From Macropodus opercularis (lineage: Eukaryota > Chordata > Actinopteri > Anabantiformes > Osphronemidae): a stretch of 64,000 nt of DNA. The translations under genes were made by a program, and so were the position numbers. The notes beneath the pieces are model-generated. The model was given only the letters and a program-made list of their open reading frames with translations, had not been told where the DNA came from and ran no database searches. The DNA lies in NCBI GenBank assembly GCA_030770545.1, contig CM061106.1, positions 13,524,501 to 13,588,500 on the forward strand, given 5' to 3'. Positions 1 through 11,250 of this stretch are shown one piece after another. Positions within the stretch are counted from its first letter, which is position 1. Each line of letters begins with the position of its first letter.

Positions 1-221
1 CCCTACCAGGAGCATTTAGCCCAGACGACATAGCTCCTAGGATCATTCGGGCACACAAACTCCTCCACCGCGATAAGGTGTCGGTTCAAGGAGGAGAAAA
101 ACTAGAACACAAACGTTAGTAACAGCACGTGAATATTATATTGATCTTTGTGTTTTGATAAGAAGCTTGTACTAACCTTTACTTTCTGCAGGCGGCACAG
201 AGAACAGCAGCACCTCTGACC
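1..221. other. 3' flank of the proline-rich gene, unassigned
   Basis: No gene is seen here. It lies downstream of the minus-strand stop at 222. The first 110 bases have the feel of a dispersed teleost sequence, but I cannot name the family. No AATAAA polyadenylation signal is visible on the minus strand after the stop. Confidence 0.3.
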
Positions 222-2297
222 TCAGTCAGAGTCGCTGTCAGCCCGCCTCTGCCTCTTGGAGGACCGTCCCGCCTCGTCACCTCCTTCCCTGCTTCTCTTT
301 GTGGGGGAACCACGCCCACAAGAGACCGCAGCCCTATGGTCGTCCTCCTCCTCGAAGCTTTCAATGGAGCCAAACGTGCTGGCTCCATCATCGTTGTAGT
401 CGATGGTAGAAAGCTCCTCAGGAGGAGGACTGTCCATCAGGGCAGCTGCAGGGTAGAGGTCCCTAAAAACAGAAAGAGAGGGGCCAACGTTAGCAACAAG
501 GGGAAATGGGACGGAAGAAATGTTCTGGAGCCCGAGCAGGGTCAGGAGGAACAAAGGGAGGAATAGGAACAAGACGAGGGATAGGAGCAGGAGGAACAAC
601 ACGAGAAATAGGAGCAGGAGGAACAACACGAGGAATAGGAGCAGGAGGAACAACACGAGGGATAGGAGCAGGACAAACAACACGAGGGATAGGAGCAGGA
701 GGAACAACACGAGGGATAGGAGCAGGACAAACAACACGAGGGATAGGAGCAGGAGGAACAACACGAGGGATAGGAGCAGGAGGAACAAAGCGAGGAATAG
801 GAGCAGGACGAACAAAGGGAGGGACGAAGGGGTGAGGGACAGGACGAGCAAAGGGAGGGACGAAGGGGTGAGGGACAGGACGAGCAAAGGGAGGGACGAA
901 GGGGTGAGGGACAGGACGAGCAAAGGGAGGGACGAAGGGGTGAGGGACAGGACGAGCAAAGGGAGGGACGAAGGGGTGAGGGACAGGACGAGCAAAGGGA
1001 GGGACGAAGGGGTGAGGGACAGGACGAGCAAAGGGAGGAACGAAGGGGTGAGGGACAGGACGAGCAAAGGGAGGAACGAAGGGGTGAGGGACAGGACGAG
1101 CAAAGGGAGGGACGAAGGGGTGAGGGACAGGACGAGCAAAGGGAGGGACGAAGGGGTGAGGGACAGGACGAGCAAAGGGAGGGACGAAGGGGTGAGGGAC
1201 AGGACGAGCCAAGGGAGGGATGAAGGGGTGAGGGACAGGAGGAGGAAAGTGAAAGGGAGCGAAGGGAGGAATGGGAGGAGCCTGCTCTCTCCTGTCCATT
1301 CCAATGTGTGGTGCACGGAAACCCTGAGGTGGAGGATGGAGATGGGCTGCTCCACCAACAGCCTGCAGCACGTCGTCCATCCACACGTCCCCCTCCCGCT
1401 CATCAGGGGGCGGAGTCCACCAGCCACCTGGGGAGAAATGTGACAGAGCAAACGTCATATTCTGCACAGACAAGAGGCAGGAACGCATGAAAAGCACATT
1501 TACATCCCTACCACCCACTAACTGTCAACACCGCAGGAACTGAACCTCATGCATCAGCATGTAACACGTTCCCAGCACGTTGGCACTTCACAGTAAAGTT
1601 CTGTGTCCCAACATAACAAGCTAATGTCAGTCAGAGGAGCCAGACTACAGAATTAGTATTTTCACACCAACTACATCCTAAACATTTCATGGTGAATCTA
1701 AACTAATTACACTAAATGATACTATACAACACTACATTACATTACATCACCCTATACTACACTATATGTTACAGTGTCCATCACTGTGAACATGAATCCT
1801 TTGAAAGTAATAGAAAGACAAAGTAAAGTAAGTAGTGAATCAGTGTTTTATGGTTGTTCACCATAAATTATACTCAGCTACTACATTCAACATGAACTCA
1901 CTGATTCATTCACTACTAATATCTGTCATAATACTGTGGATCAAGTAAAGTTTCATGATGCAGCAGCTGCTATTTTGAATGGACACAGGGTGACGTCACA
2001 TGATGCTGCGTTCACTGTACCACAACATTCATCGCTTTCTCGTTTCCATAGTGACAATATAGTTTATGTCTGTATTCAAAAAAAAAAAAAAGCCCCGTCA
2101 GCCATTTGGCTTTTTGACCAAAGTTTAAATAATAAAATCTGAAAATTTAACACGTGATAATAATATAGTAAGTAGTTAACACACAGTTCGTTATTTTTCT
2201 AGCAAAGAGAAGGAAGCTAGTGTCCAAACCTACCGGCACGAGGTCGGGGCTGATGTCCGACTCCAGGCCGCTGCTGCTCCCAGGGGCGTCCGGCCAT
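222..2297 (-). CDS. Proline-rich repeat protein, unrecognised; 3' junction unresolved
   Basis: I do not recognise the family. Exon 1 (2297-2234) starts ATG GCC GGA and encodes 21 residues plus one base, then a good donor (GTAGGT). Exon 2 starts at 1427 after a TTTCTCCCCAG acceptor; the phase fits (1 + 2 bases). It encodes a WMDDVLQAV segment, then about 12 copies of a 12-residue unit (VPHPFVPPFARP) and about nine of a 9-residue unit (PAPIPRVVP), and stops with TAA at 490-492, giving about 333 residues. A second candidate terminal exon (462-222) has a strong polypyrimidine acceptor and encodes an acidic, serine-rich tail with a basic nuclear-localisation-like stretch (SSKRQRR). No GT donor of the required phase was found at the end of exon 2, so either exon 2 ends the protein or the repeats have shifted frame. 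Function unknown. Confidence 0.5.
565..813 (-). repeat. 27-bp coding minisatellite
   Basis: About nine head-to-tail units of 27 bp, a multiple of three, encode 9-residue proline-rich units on the minus strand. Variants differ mainly in one position that swaps P for C in the unit. The array abuts the 36-bp array. Confidence 0.8.
814..1245 (-). repeat. 36-bp coding minisatellite
   Basis: About 12 tandem copies of a 36-bp unit encode VPHPFVPPFARP on the minus strand. Units are almost identical (two carry GAAC where the rest have GGAC), which points to recent homogenisation. Because the unit is a multiple of three without stops, several frames on both strands stay open through it. Confidence 0.9.
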
Positions 2298-2438
2298 CAG
2301 GTGCTGGAGGGACGAAGCTGAGCGCTTTGAAAAAAGCGGTTGGTTTCAAAAAAACTCTGAAGAATAATCCACAGGCGTAGATTAATCCAAAACTGAAGTT
2401 GGTTTCTTTCCAAAAACTGGCAATTATTTTAATAATAA

Positions 2439-2488
2439 GCAATTAGCTGTTAGCAATTAGCTGTTAGCAGTTAGCAATTAGCTGTCAG
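2439..2488. repeat. Short tandem repeat of GCAATTAGCTGTTA type
   Basis: Repeated blocks of AATTAGCTGTTAGC lie between exon 1 and the TATA box of the proline-rich gene, so they would fall in its 5' UTR. Confidence 0.6.
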
Positions 2489-2545
2489 ACTTTGCAACGG
2501 GTCAAAGGTCCAGATGCAAAGGGGCCGTTTCAGAGGCCTCAGCGG

Positions 2546-2588
2546 CTTTTATAGGTTATGTGACGTCACGTTCTGTGACGCACGTCAT
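2546..2588 (-). promoter_or_regulatory. TATA box with upstream CRE, minus-strand promoter
   Basis: On the minus strand a palindromic CRE (TGACGTCA, 2561-2568) stands eight bases upstream of TATAAAAG (2553-2546). More CRE half-sites (TGACG, ACGTCA) lie further upstream at 2575-2588. Initiation would fall near 2520, some 220 bp before the ATG at 2297. The pair is visible in the sequence; regulation by CREB/CREM-type factors is inference. Confidence 0.6.
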
Positions 2589-2599
2589 GGAGGACTTCA

Positions 2600-4651
2600 A
2601 TTCAAAACACGACCTGGACACATGGACACACGCAGCGTGAGAGCGTCAGTTAAATGGAGCCAGTGAAGGATCAGAGGAGTCATAGCACCGACGGTAAAGC
2701 GCCACTAGGTGGCGGAGTGGAGACAAAAGCTTCTGGATCACACAACGACGGACAACGAGTAGGAAACATAGAAGCACTGACGTCATCCTTAGGCCGGAAA
2801 CACCCTGACACACATCTGGTCTCATTACTCACCTTCTGGTTGAACTGCAGCTCAGAAAAACAGACACAACTCACTCAGACTTAAAGACGAAAACTTTATT
2901 AGTCAGTCAAGGATGGACAAAAAACAAACTGAATAAACACATGATTATACTACATCAGGTTCAACTTGTATGTACATATAGAAATAATTATTTATACATG
3001 TTTTCTTATTCTAATCTCCTCAGCATTAACTAAATATTTATCTGATCTATGAAATGTTTCTCCCAGTGTGATTATATCTCCTTGCATGCATAAGCACTCA
3101 CCTCTTTCCCTCTATCAAATAAACTGACACTAGATTTTCATTACATCTGCTTCTTGTGGCATTTTTGATTGGTGGTGTGTCGTGTGGTTTTCTAATGTAA
3201 AACATGTGCTGAGGCTCCAACAGGTTGGGAAACACTGTGTTAGGCTGACATTCATTTCAACCAATAGACACTTAACTCAGGAGCTGAACCAGAAAAGCTG
3301 GAGGTGGTGTCGTCACTGAGGAGACTTGACTTCAGAGTCAGAGTGTTCACACAGCAGTGACCCGTGGTTTTGTGCTTTAAGCTGCAGATCAAACGTGGAC
3401 AGTGAGCGTTTGACAGAATTTTACAGCTGACAGCCTCATACACTTTGACTTTCATGCTGCTCTCAAGCTCATTTCTCAACAACTCAGGCAACAGGACTCT
3501 GTTCAGAAACACCCTCCACTATACACACAGGCAGGTCAACAGTATGTCCAGCTACGCTGCCACAGCAACTCACTATTATGTACTGAACAGATTTAAAGCT
3601 TAACTCAGTCCAATATCTATAGAAGACACAACATGAATCTACTTCCTCTACACATCAACATGGACACATGACGTCTATGAAAAATATTAGTCACTAATAA
3701 TGAAACCAGTGATGAACTATAGTAACAATAAACTGAAAGAACAACCAACCACCAGCTCTAACAAAACTAACATGAAACTAATAAAAGCCACAAATAAAAT
3801 AGCACAGATGCATTTTGTTAGTCCTGCTATTTGCACCATGATCAGCAAAAGCTGCTCCCATCTCATCCAGCTCAGACCTGGCCTCCGTTCAGTCCAAGTC
3901 AGCAAGGAGGAGACACTGGTCACTACATTTCCACCACAAGCCTCTAAAGCAAAGCTTCACATAAGACATGAACAACTAAATGGACGCCTCTCTGTCATGA
4001 AACCTCCACTGAGCAGGTTTCTCAGCATGAAGCAGACATTTGTCTACAAGCAGGATGGAGCAGCTTTAGCAGAAATGCAGCAACATGCTAGAGCCTCCGT
4101 GACACAAATGTTCTACATCACGTACTGAGTCATTTTAGAGAGTGGACCCTGTTGAGTACGCCTCCACCAACACACTGACTAATTACATGGGTTTGTTTAG
4201 ATTTAGGAAATCTGTTCAAACTAATTGTTCTCTACACATATGACTTCTCAAATATTCTCATACAGGAAAAGGGTTAGGGTTAGGGTTAATTATTAATGCG
4301 TCCATTTACTGGAGGCATCTTGTTGTACAGTAGACTACAAGCCAGGAAAACTTAAAGCTACATGTGAGCTTAGTGCCAAACAATCTAAAAGCACAGAGCA
4401 AGAATATTCACAGCAAAAAAATATTCTCCACCTGAAGCCTCATGTCTGAGAAAACAAAGTGCAGGGTTGTCTTCCTCACTCAGATCAAAGCAAATGTAAG
4501 TATAACGAATACAAACTAAACAGTACAAACCAACAACCTGGTGATGAGCTCACTACGCTGAGTAGCACCACTAAGATAACAACAGGAAAACCTGTGTGAA
4601 GCAGTGAGTATGAGGATCTGAGCTGGTGATGAGCGTATGTTGGTGAGTGTT
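2600..4651. other. Unassigned stretch with a short telomere-like repeat
   Basis: No supported gene. Open frames here have no splice context or family resemblance. A short run of three TTAGGG-type units lies at about 4270-4290. Confidence 0.4.
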
Positions 4652-7636
4652 TCAGTCAGTGAGGGTGGAGTCATCCCACTCCAGCTGCTGCTGTCTGCTG
4701 GCCCCCTGCTGCTCTTCAGGCTCCCGCCCTCCTCGTCTTCATCGCTCTCTGACTCAGCGCTGGTGATGTCATCTTCCTCCTCTTTGCTGCTGTGCTGGTC
4801 CTGGTACGTCTGTGTCAGAGAGGGAGAGAGAAGATGGGGTTGAGGAGAGTCACTGCTGAATTTATACAAACCTGAAATGAAACTAAATGTGTAATGATGC
4901 CACACATGATCATTTCTGAAGCCACTGGATTAACATGGTGGTAAATCTGAGACCCACTGATGACTCATCAACTTTCCTCCTCAGAGTTCAGGGTTCAGTT
5001 CAGTGATTTCTGGGACACCACCCTGATCATCATGTCACAGCCTGACAGTGAACTGCACACAACACACTCAGCCAACTGGTTATGATGAGAGCAGAAAGAC
5101 TAGAAGAACTAAAGATGACTCTGAACTCAGCTTTTCAGGACACTCATGGAGCCCAGAGAGCTTTTATTTCCCTTCTCACCATTCATCACTTACTGTGGCT
5201 GAAAGAGAGCCCAAGCCCCACAGCATCACTGAAGTTGAACCTACTTCACATAAACCTATTATTCACTAAGCAGCGATGTGATGTGAAGCAACTGAATCGT
5301 GTGGTTTGTGTTACGACAGACTGCTGCACATGCAGCTGCTGCATCGTTGCAACTAGCTGCCAAACAACAAAACGTCCTGGAAAACTAATCAGGACTCTAT
5401 TAGAAAAGCACCAACAGTGGAGCTGCACCAAACACGTTATTAGTTGGTTGCACATAAAATAGTCACATTCTTTTCCTTGCAAGTGCAAGAAACTCTGCAA
5501 AGCCTCTGTTCACATCCCCACAGACCTGCTACTCATCAAAACGCTGAGGAAACTAGGCCACAGTCACAACATCTACTAAAACTATTAGCAGGCTGTCAAG
5601 GCTGGAGACCTGACAGAACTGTTGAGAAGGTGAATTGGTTCACGGTTTCTCACTGGCCAAAAAGTGTTGTGTGTTGATCTACCTCCATGGGGTTGACAGT
5701 GATGGTGAGGGCGGAGTCATCCCAGTCCACCTCGTTCCTCTTGCCGTTCTCCTGGTCTCTCATGCTGCTGGTGTGGAAACCACCCAGGATTATCACAAAC
5801 AGGAGGCTCACACATCCCACAGTGACAATAGTGGGAACCACTGAGTGGGAAAAACACCCAAACACACACAATGACAGGGTGGATGTCAGAAGTGTTTGCA
5901 CGTGGGAATATTCACACATAAAATCAATGCATCTTTTCCACAGACAAACGCTGACTCTAGCTGTAGATGTGCTTCTTCCTTTAACTAGGTTTGCCTTCTC
6001 CTGCCATCCTGCTACGCTTTGCCACATATTAGCAGGGAAATGCTCCTGTTGTGTGGCCACAGGCTGACGATCACTGAGGCCAGGAAGCAACAGCTTGTGC
6101 TCAGAGACGTCACAGACATCAGTCAAGTGGAATCCCTGAACCTGTGCCATTAAAACAGTGTTTATGTGAGTCCTACTTCAGGTTAATAGGCCAACAACCA
6201 TCTGCACTAAGGTTGCCATAGCAACCGCGTTTAAACAGCAGATTACTGGTTAGTTAGAGTGTTTGGTGCAGATGAAGCCAAGAGGCTGATGGAGACATTT
6301 TTCCCAAAAGAACAATAATTTGTTCTTTGTGCCCGACTTAATAAAGGTAGAAGCTCTGAACAATCAAACTTCACACAGCACAATTCAGCTGGGTCACATT
6401 AGTCCTAGTAATAAACATCATAATATTAATATATGAATATTTATTTTTCCATTTCCCAGCATTCTACATGTGCGGCTCACACTTTCAGTACCTGAGGCCT
6501 GGTGAGCGTTGTCATGGTTGAGTCCAGACAGATCCACAGACGCATAGTGAACCGGGTTAATGAAGTTTGGCACCATGGCATCGTTTGCTCCACAGGGTTG
6601 GTTGTGTGGATCACATTCACCTAAAGAGGAAGAATAACGTTATAAACATGCAGCACAACTCTAAAACACGCTTAGACTAGTTTCGTAGTGTTGTGAGGGG
6701 ACACAAAGATGCTTCAGTAACAAAGGGCTTGACTTGTAGTCTGTGTTGTGGATGCGTCACCAATAGTCAGTCACACCTCGACCTTGAAGTCGTTGCTGAT
6801 GTAGCGTCTGAGTTCAGAGCAGACCAGTCTGGATTTCCTGTCACATCGAGCTTCGGTGGCCAGTTGTTGTAACGGATAAGGTGCAGGACCTGCTCATAGT
6901 TGTCCGTGGTTTTCACACCTGCAACATGGAGAGAACGGCTCACGTCCAAAACAACACATTTCACCAGTCACCAGTGAACCTAAATGAATGAATAAAACAT
7001 GTCAGAGCACATTATTCTATTTATTGTTTTATTTCCCAGTGTCTTCCTTTCCACATAACGCTGTTGTTACGTCGTCTCATTTCCTAGAACTAGGGCTGAA
7101 GGCCAGTGTGGATCCAAGGCCCAGGTTAGGCCACGCTGCTGCAGCTGGGACATGTCCACCTCCAGGCCCTCGTGCTCCCAAATGAAAAACTCTAAGTGCA
7201 TGTTCAAGCCTAACAGACGGCACAGCTGCTCAACTGACCCCTCCCCTAAAGCAGTAAACAACTTATCTCCTTCCTCTCCCTCCCTCTCACTGTCTGTCTG
7301 TCTGCATCTGGACCCGACTGCATTTGTGCACCAGCATGAACAGAACATTTCCTGTATCTGTGGAACCATTAAGGGTCTAAAGTTCTACAATTTTGCCTCT
7401 GTTTACCTCAAACCCTCACTGAATGTCTATTAGCCAGAACCAACACGTCAGGCTGCGGCTGATTGACAGATGAGGTCACGTTACATTATAACTGCTTTTC
7501 TGCTACATCCTTGAGGTGGTGGAGACGTGAAGGTGCCTGATGCCAGGGGTTGGGAACTGGTGCGAGTTCAAGTAGGAGATGTGCTGATGACCTCGTCAAA
7601 GGCATCAACGTCATCACCCTCGACTGTCAGAGAGGC
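4652..7636 (-). pseudogene. clstn1: Calsyntenin-1-like 3' end, decayed, introns kept
   Basis: Five exons match the C-terminal end of calsyntenin-1 in order. Exon 7636 to about 7511 (VEGDDVDAFDEVIS) loses frame through a 1-bp deletion. Exon 6918-6777 (YEQVLHLIRYNNW) has a 2-bp insertion and a 3-bp deletion. Exon 6620-6492 (VNVIHTTNPVE, then VDLSGLNHDNAH) has a roughly 4-bp deletion. Exon 5840-5683 holds the transmembrane helix and the WDDSALTITVNPME cytoplasmic motif in frame, but lacks several residues just after the membrane. Exon 4809-4652 (DQHSS, DDITSAESES) shifts frame before the final LEWDDSTL motif, which is still legible in another frame. Splice sites survive in most exons, so this is an unprocessed duplicate or a dying gene rather than a retrocopy. 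Multi-base indels and the clean retroviral frames nearby argue against sequencing error. Confidence 0.8.
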
Positions 7637-9132
7637 TGGAGTCGAACAAAACCTGAGAGAACAGAGACGACATTACACACAAACCACACATTTATCTTTG
7701 ACTTCCTCTAGTTCAGGATTTTAGCTTTATTTTCAGTATTGTCTAACATTTTCAGCCTTCAAAAAACCTTTAAAATCATACTTGTAACTTTGTGAGCATG
7801 ATGTCTTTCTCCACCTTGACTAGTGAAGACAAGAGAAACATGGATGAGGCGTAGACACATGCAGCACCTGCATTAACAGGGTGAAAAAAAATAAGAGAAG
7901 ACAGAACATTGTGTGAGATGATGAAATTAATCCTCCACAAGTACAGCGATAAAAGGTGTGTAATATATACTATTATACAAAACTATCATGTAATTTAATT
8001 ACATTATTTTCATATAGCAATTTATAGTATAGGGCAGCACGGTGGTGTGGTGGTTAACACTCAAGGTCACAGAATCCACACAGTGTGTGTGTCCTGCAGG
8101 TCTGACACCAAGGTCGATTCATAAACTCTGCAGCCAGGTCAGAGTTTTGTGCTCATCATGTGTCTACTTCTGTTCTGCTTGTGTATCCGTAATGGTCCCG
8201 CTGCTGAGTGAATACAATCTATAGATGGAGGATGACAACACTAATCAGCAAAACCCACAACATCTCATTCATTCTGCATCATGTTGCAAACTGAAAAATG
8301 AATCTTTCAGCATCTAGAATGTTTCAGAATCATTGTAGTCAAAGTGGTGGGAGGATGCTGTTAACATGGAGGAGCACTGTGGACACATGGACATTACTGA
8401 GGGGTAGAGTAAGCAGAGCAACCTGAGGTGAACTCAGAGACAAGAAGGAAGGTTGAGGATCTGCAGGAGAGACTCACGTGCTGCACACAAGGTCACAGGT
8501 AAGAGCAAGAGTTAACATGGCACCGACCAACAACAACACTGCACTTTGTATTCTACAGAAGAGAGAACAGATCATAAGGTGACAGCAGAGAATCTGTTTA
8601 GTCATGAACAACATTCTCCCCAAACTTTGCTGAAACTCTGCTGACTGTTGGAGTCTGGGGCTTAAAGGCCGTCCCGTCCACAAACAGAGACTCTGTGGAG
8701 AACTGCACACTCAGCACATCATGACTGATGGTTGGAGGAGTCTCAAGAGTTGAGAGTTCACACCTACTCACTGCCCTCAGTCCTTAGGTCACATAACGAG
8801 TCTGTTCTTTACAGGAGTGAAGGGAAGTGGGAGGATAAATGTGTGGTCTCTGGCCAACTATCCTCAGACTGAAGATGTAGTTCTCACTGAAGACAGGGAG
8901 GACGAAGCTGATTTCCAGGAGCTGGTGCTCAGTGTCCACCTGAAGTCAAGCTGTGTCTTCAGGGATCTCTCAGCTCGTCTCTGACCGTCTGGAAGCTCCT
9001 CTGGTCCGCGATCAGACGACAGCAGCACTGGCCTTAAAGACACGCTGTCAGTTAAAAGGTCTCAATCTGTTCTATTCTATTCTTCTGTCTCCTCGTCTTC
9101 ACTCAGTCTAGACACATCTGAGTTCTCTGTAC
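7637..9132. other. Unassigned stretch with two repeat fragments
   Basis: At 8032-8075 is the start of a common teleost repeat (GGGCAGCACGGTGG type). At 8725-8890 is one diverged copy of a family also present at about 34.2 and 53.5 kb. No gene is supported. Confidence 0.4.
8725..8890 (+). repeat. Dispersed repeat, copy 1 of 3 in this window
   Basis: Shares the order of blocks CACTGCCCTCAG, GAG(T/C)C(T/C)GTTCT, TACAGG and CCTCAGACTGAAGA with the copy at 34195-34425; the last block is also in the copy at 53485-53705. Family name not established. Confidence 0.5.
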
Positions 9133-10249
9133 CTGCTGTGGTCCCAGATCCAGGCCACGCCCTGCTACAGGTAGGTCCTGCAGGTGCTGATCATGGGGTT
9201 GGTGACCTTGAGCAGCAGCGAGGTCATCCTGTCTGAGGTGTTGTAGTACTGAGAGACGGTGTGGATCATCCTGATGCTGCTCATCAGGGCGGGACCGTGC
9301 TCCATCATGCTGGTCTGTCACAGAGGAGGGAAGGTCAGAGAGTCACCAACAGCCTCCGTCCACCTAAAACCAGCTCCAAGGACTCACGGTGGATTCTGAC
9401 TGTTCTGTTAGATTAGAAGCAACATATTTGTCTGACTGTCACTGGTTTGAGTCCAGAGACAATTTAAAACTGTGTATTTTAGTGAGTGTATTTCTCCAGC
9501 GGTCTGACGAACTTGTCCAGTGTGTAGAGATACTTACAACAGTGACGTCTCTGTCCTGAAACGATCCAGCAGCCAGTTGGTGGAGACATGTAACATGTAA
9601 CTGGTGTGAAAGTAAATTCTCTTTCACCTGCCAGAGCAGAGTCCATTTCACATCAGGACGCTTCATTGTCTCCTGAATAACGTCCAGAACAGCTTTAGGG
9701 TTTCATTTCCAGATCAACAGACGCCACGATGGCGAGGGTCTACCTGCTGAAAGGTGATCATGCATCACTTCCACTGATCCAACTCCACTGATGGTCCAAC
9801 ATTATCGGCCTTCTCCCTCATCTGCTTGCTCTCCATCAGCACATGCTTGATCCGATTGGTCTGCACTGACACCACACCCTCCAGATGCTCCACCAGCTTG
9901 CTGTGATTAGCTGAGATCACAGCAAAAAGGAATTCACCAGCTATGGATGGTCAGAGTGGGATCATCCAGTGATAAGGCTGTAAGCGTAAGCCTGAGTCCA
10001 TCTCAAGATGTAAACCAAACACCGACAGGGTCCTCAGACATGCAACTAGACTTAAACTAAATGCTGCAGCAACTGATCCTGGGACAGTGTGGTTGTCCGT
10101 TCTACGTGCAGAGGTGTAGCTCAGCTGACTGATGACATCAGGGAGGTCCACCTGCTGCAGCTGCAATTTTCTCTCCATGTTGGCTCTGGCTGAGTTCAGA
10201 TGACTGATAAGCTGGTTCACTGAGGACAGGAAGGACTGGACGCGTCCTC
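9133..10249 (-). pseudogene. Axonemal dynein heavy-chain tail fragment, decayed
   Basis: Exon-like blocks in order match the N-terminal tail of an axonemal dynein heavy chain, closest in my reading to the DNAH5/DNAH8 group. The block starting at 10249 (VQSFLSSVNQLISHLNSA) follows a CAG acceptor. Exon 9910-9744 (NHSKLVEHLEGVVSVQ, IKHVLMESKQMREKADNVGP) contains an in-frame TGA where a WK(R) arginine is expected, probably CGA to TGA. About 9720-9430 holds KAVLDVIQETM and YTLDKFVRPLEK pieces with disrupted frame. Exon 9314-9133 (SIRMIHTVSQYYNTSDRM, KVTNPMISTC) has an in-frame TAG after TYL. Acceptors and donors survive around several blocks, so introns are kept. The motor domain is not in the window. 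It is dead in its present form. Confidence 0.75.
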
Positions 10250-10735
10250 CTGTGCAGGACCCCACGTCTGGACAGAGAACAAAGGCAGAGCTAACAAACA
10301 GCCACATCAGCTCACAAGCAAATGCAGCAGAGACAAACTAGTCTGACAAACTCACATGATCTGAATTCACACATGTGCTCTGAGAGAGTGTGGCAGGTGC
10401 AGAGGTTCACTCACTGCAGATAAACCAATTTAATGAAACTGCATTTGTTCCTTATCAGAAAACACAGACACAGTGAACTAACTATGAGATGACCTGCTGC
10501 ATGTAAATTAAGTTTAAGCTGATCCCCACTTCCACCTGCACCACGGCAGGAGAGAGGCCAAGAAAGCAAAGCTACTAAATACAGGAAGTAGCCAGTTGGA
10601 CCAAACCATCAGCTTCCACATCATGGGGGCATTTTAACTTTGACTGGTTTAACTACTACATAAATATATTCATTCATTCTAATACTATTCTGAGATTTCG
10701 TTAAATATATAAATCCTCTGAATAATACTGTTGTG
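10250..10735. other. Unassigned stretch
   Basis: Nothing recognised. Confidence 0.3.
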
Positions 10736-10880
10736 GGTGTTTGTTTTGAGGCGCTTCCACCCTGAGCAAGCACTAGGAGACAGTGGAGAGGAAAAACTCC
10801 CTTTGAAGGAAGAAACCTCGGGCAGAACCAGGCTCAGGGTGGGCGGTCGTCTGCCTCGACCGGTGATGCTGAGGTTTTCT
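10736..10880 (+). repeat. Fragment of an abundant teleost interspersed repeat
   Basis: The block with GAGCAAGCACTAGG, GAGAGGAAAAACTCCCTTT and GAACCAGGCTCAGGG is a very common teleost repeat by recollection. Another section of the same repeat family lies at 60290-60600. It directly abuts the retroviral scrap that follows. Confidence 0.65.
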
Positions 10881-10929
10881 CACACACTACATAAAAAGAA
10901 ACTTGTCTCTGTCAGTGCTCAGTGGTTGT

Positions 10930-11250
10930 GTCAGTACCTGGTTTGGTCGGATCCAACACTGACGCTGGTTCATAGGAGTTGTCCCGTCTTGGTCCTCGGT
11001 GCAGTAGCCAGACAGCTTGCAGGGAATTCACCTGAGCAACTGGTCCTCATGGTGTTGCAGGGAGTTACGTTATCACCGTTAGGTTTCCCTCCCTTTGCCA
11101 CCAGAGACACTGTTGCAGTCTACACATGTGTAGTGATGAAGTCCTTCGCTGGTGACTCCACGCTGCAGTGGAGATTCACTCAACGTGTCTCCCACTGTGC
11201 TGGTCAACGCTGCCCCTAGAAGAACAAGAGTGTTACTGGTGATCATCTCA
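10930..11250 (-). mobile_element. LTR-less retroviral fragment, pol-env spacer only
   Basis: The reverse complement aligns over its length with 28835-29245 of the provirus, the end of pol and the pol-env spacer. Shared blocks include GCGTTGACCAGCACAGTGGG, GGGAGGGAAACCTAACGGTG, GACCAGTTGCTC and TACTGAC near the end. Several indels separate the two. No LTR, gag or env sequence adjoins it. Confidence 0.8.

Noticed and set aside
814..1245. CRISPR-like regular repeat array
   Set aside because: The units are directly tandem with no unique spacers, in a vertebrate genome and inside an exon.
506..1443. Long plus-strand and alternate-frame open frames across the minisatellites
   Set aside because: The repeat lengths are multiples of three and lack stops in several frames, so these frames open by default. 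Only the minus-strand proline-rich frame joins exon 1 in phase.
3700..4128. 142-codon plus-strand frame
   Set aside because: No domain, no splice or promoter context and unremarkable composition; treated as chance.
4268..4292. Interstitial telomere
   Set aside because: Only about three TTAGGG units; too short to infer a fusion point.
10731..11219. 162-codon plus-strand open frame
   Set aside because: It spans a teleost repeat and the reverse of a retroviral noncoding spacer, so it is not a gene.
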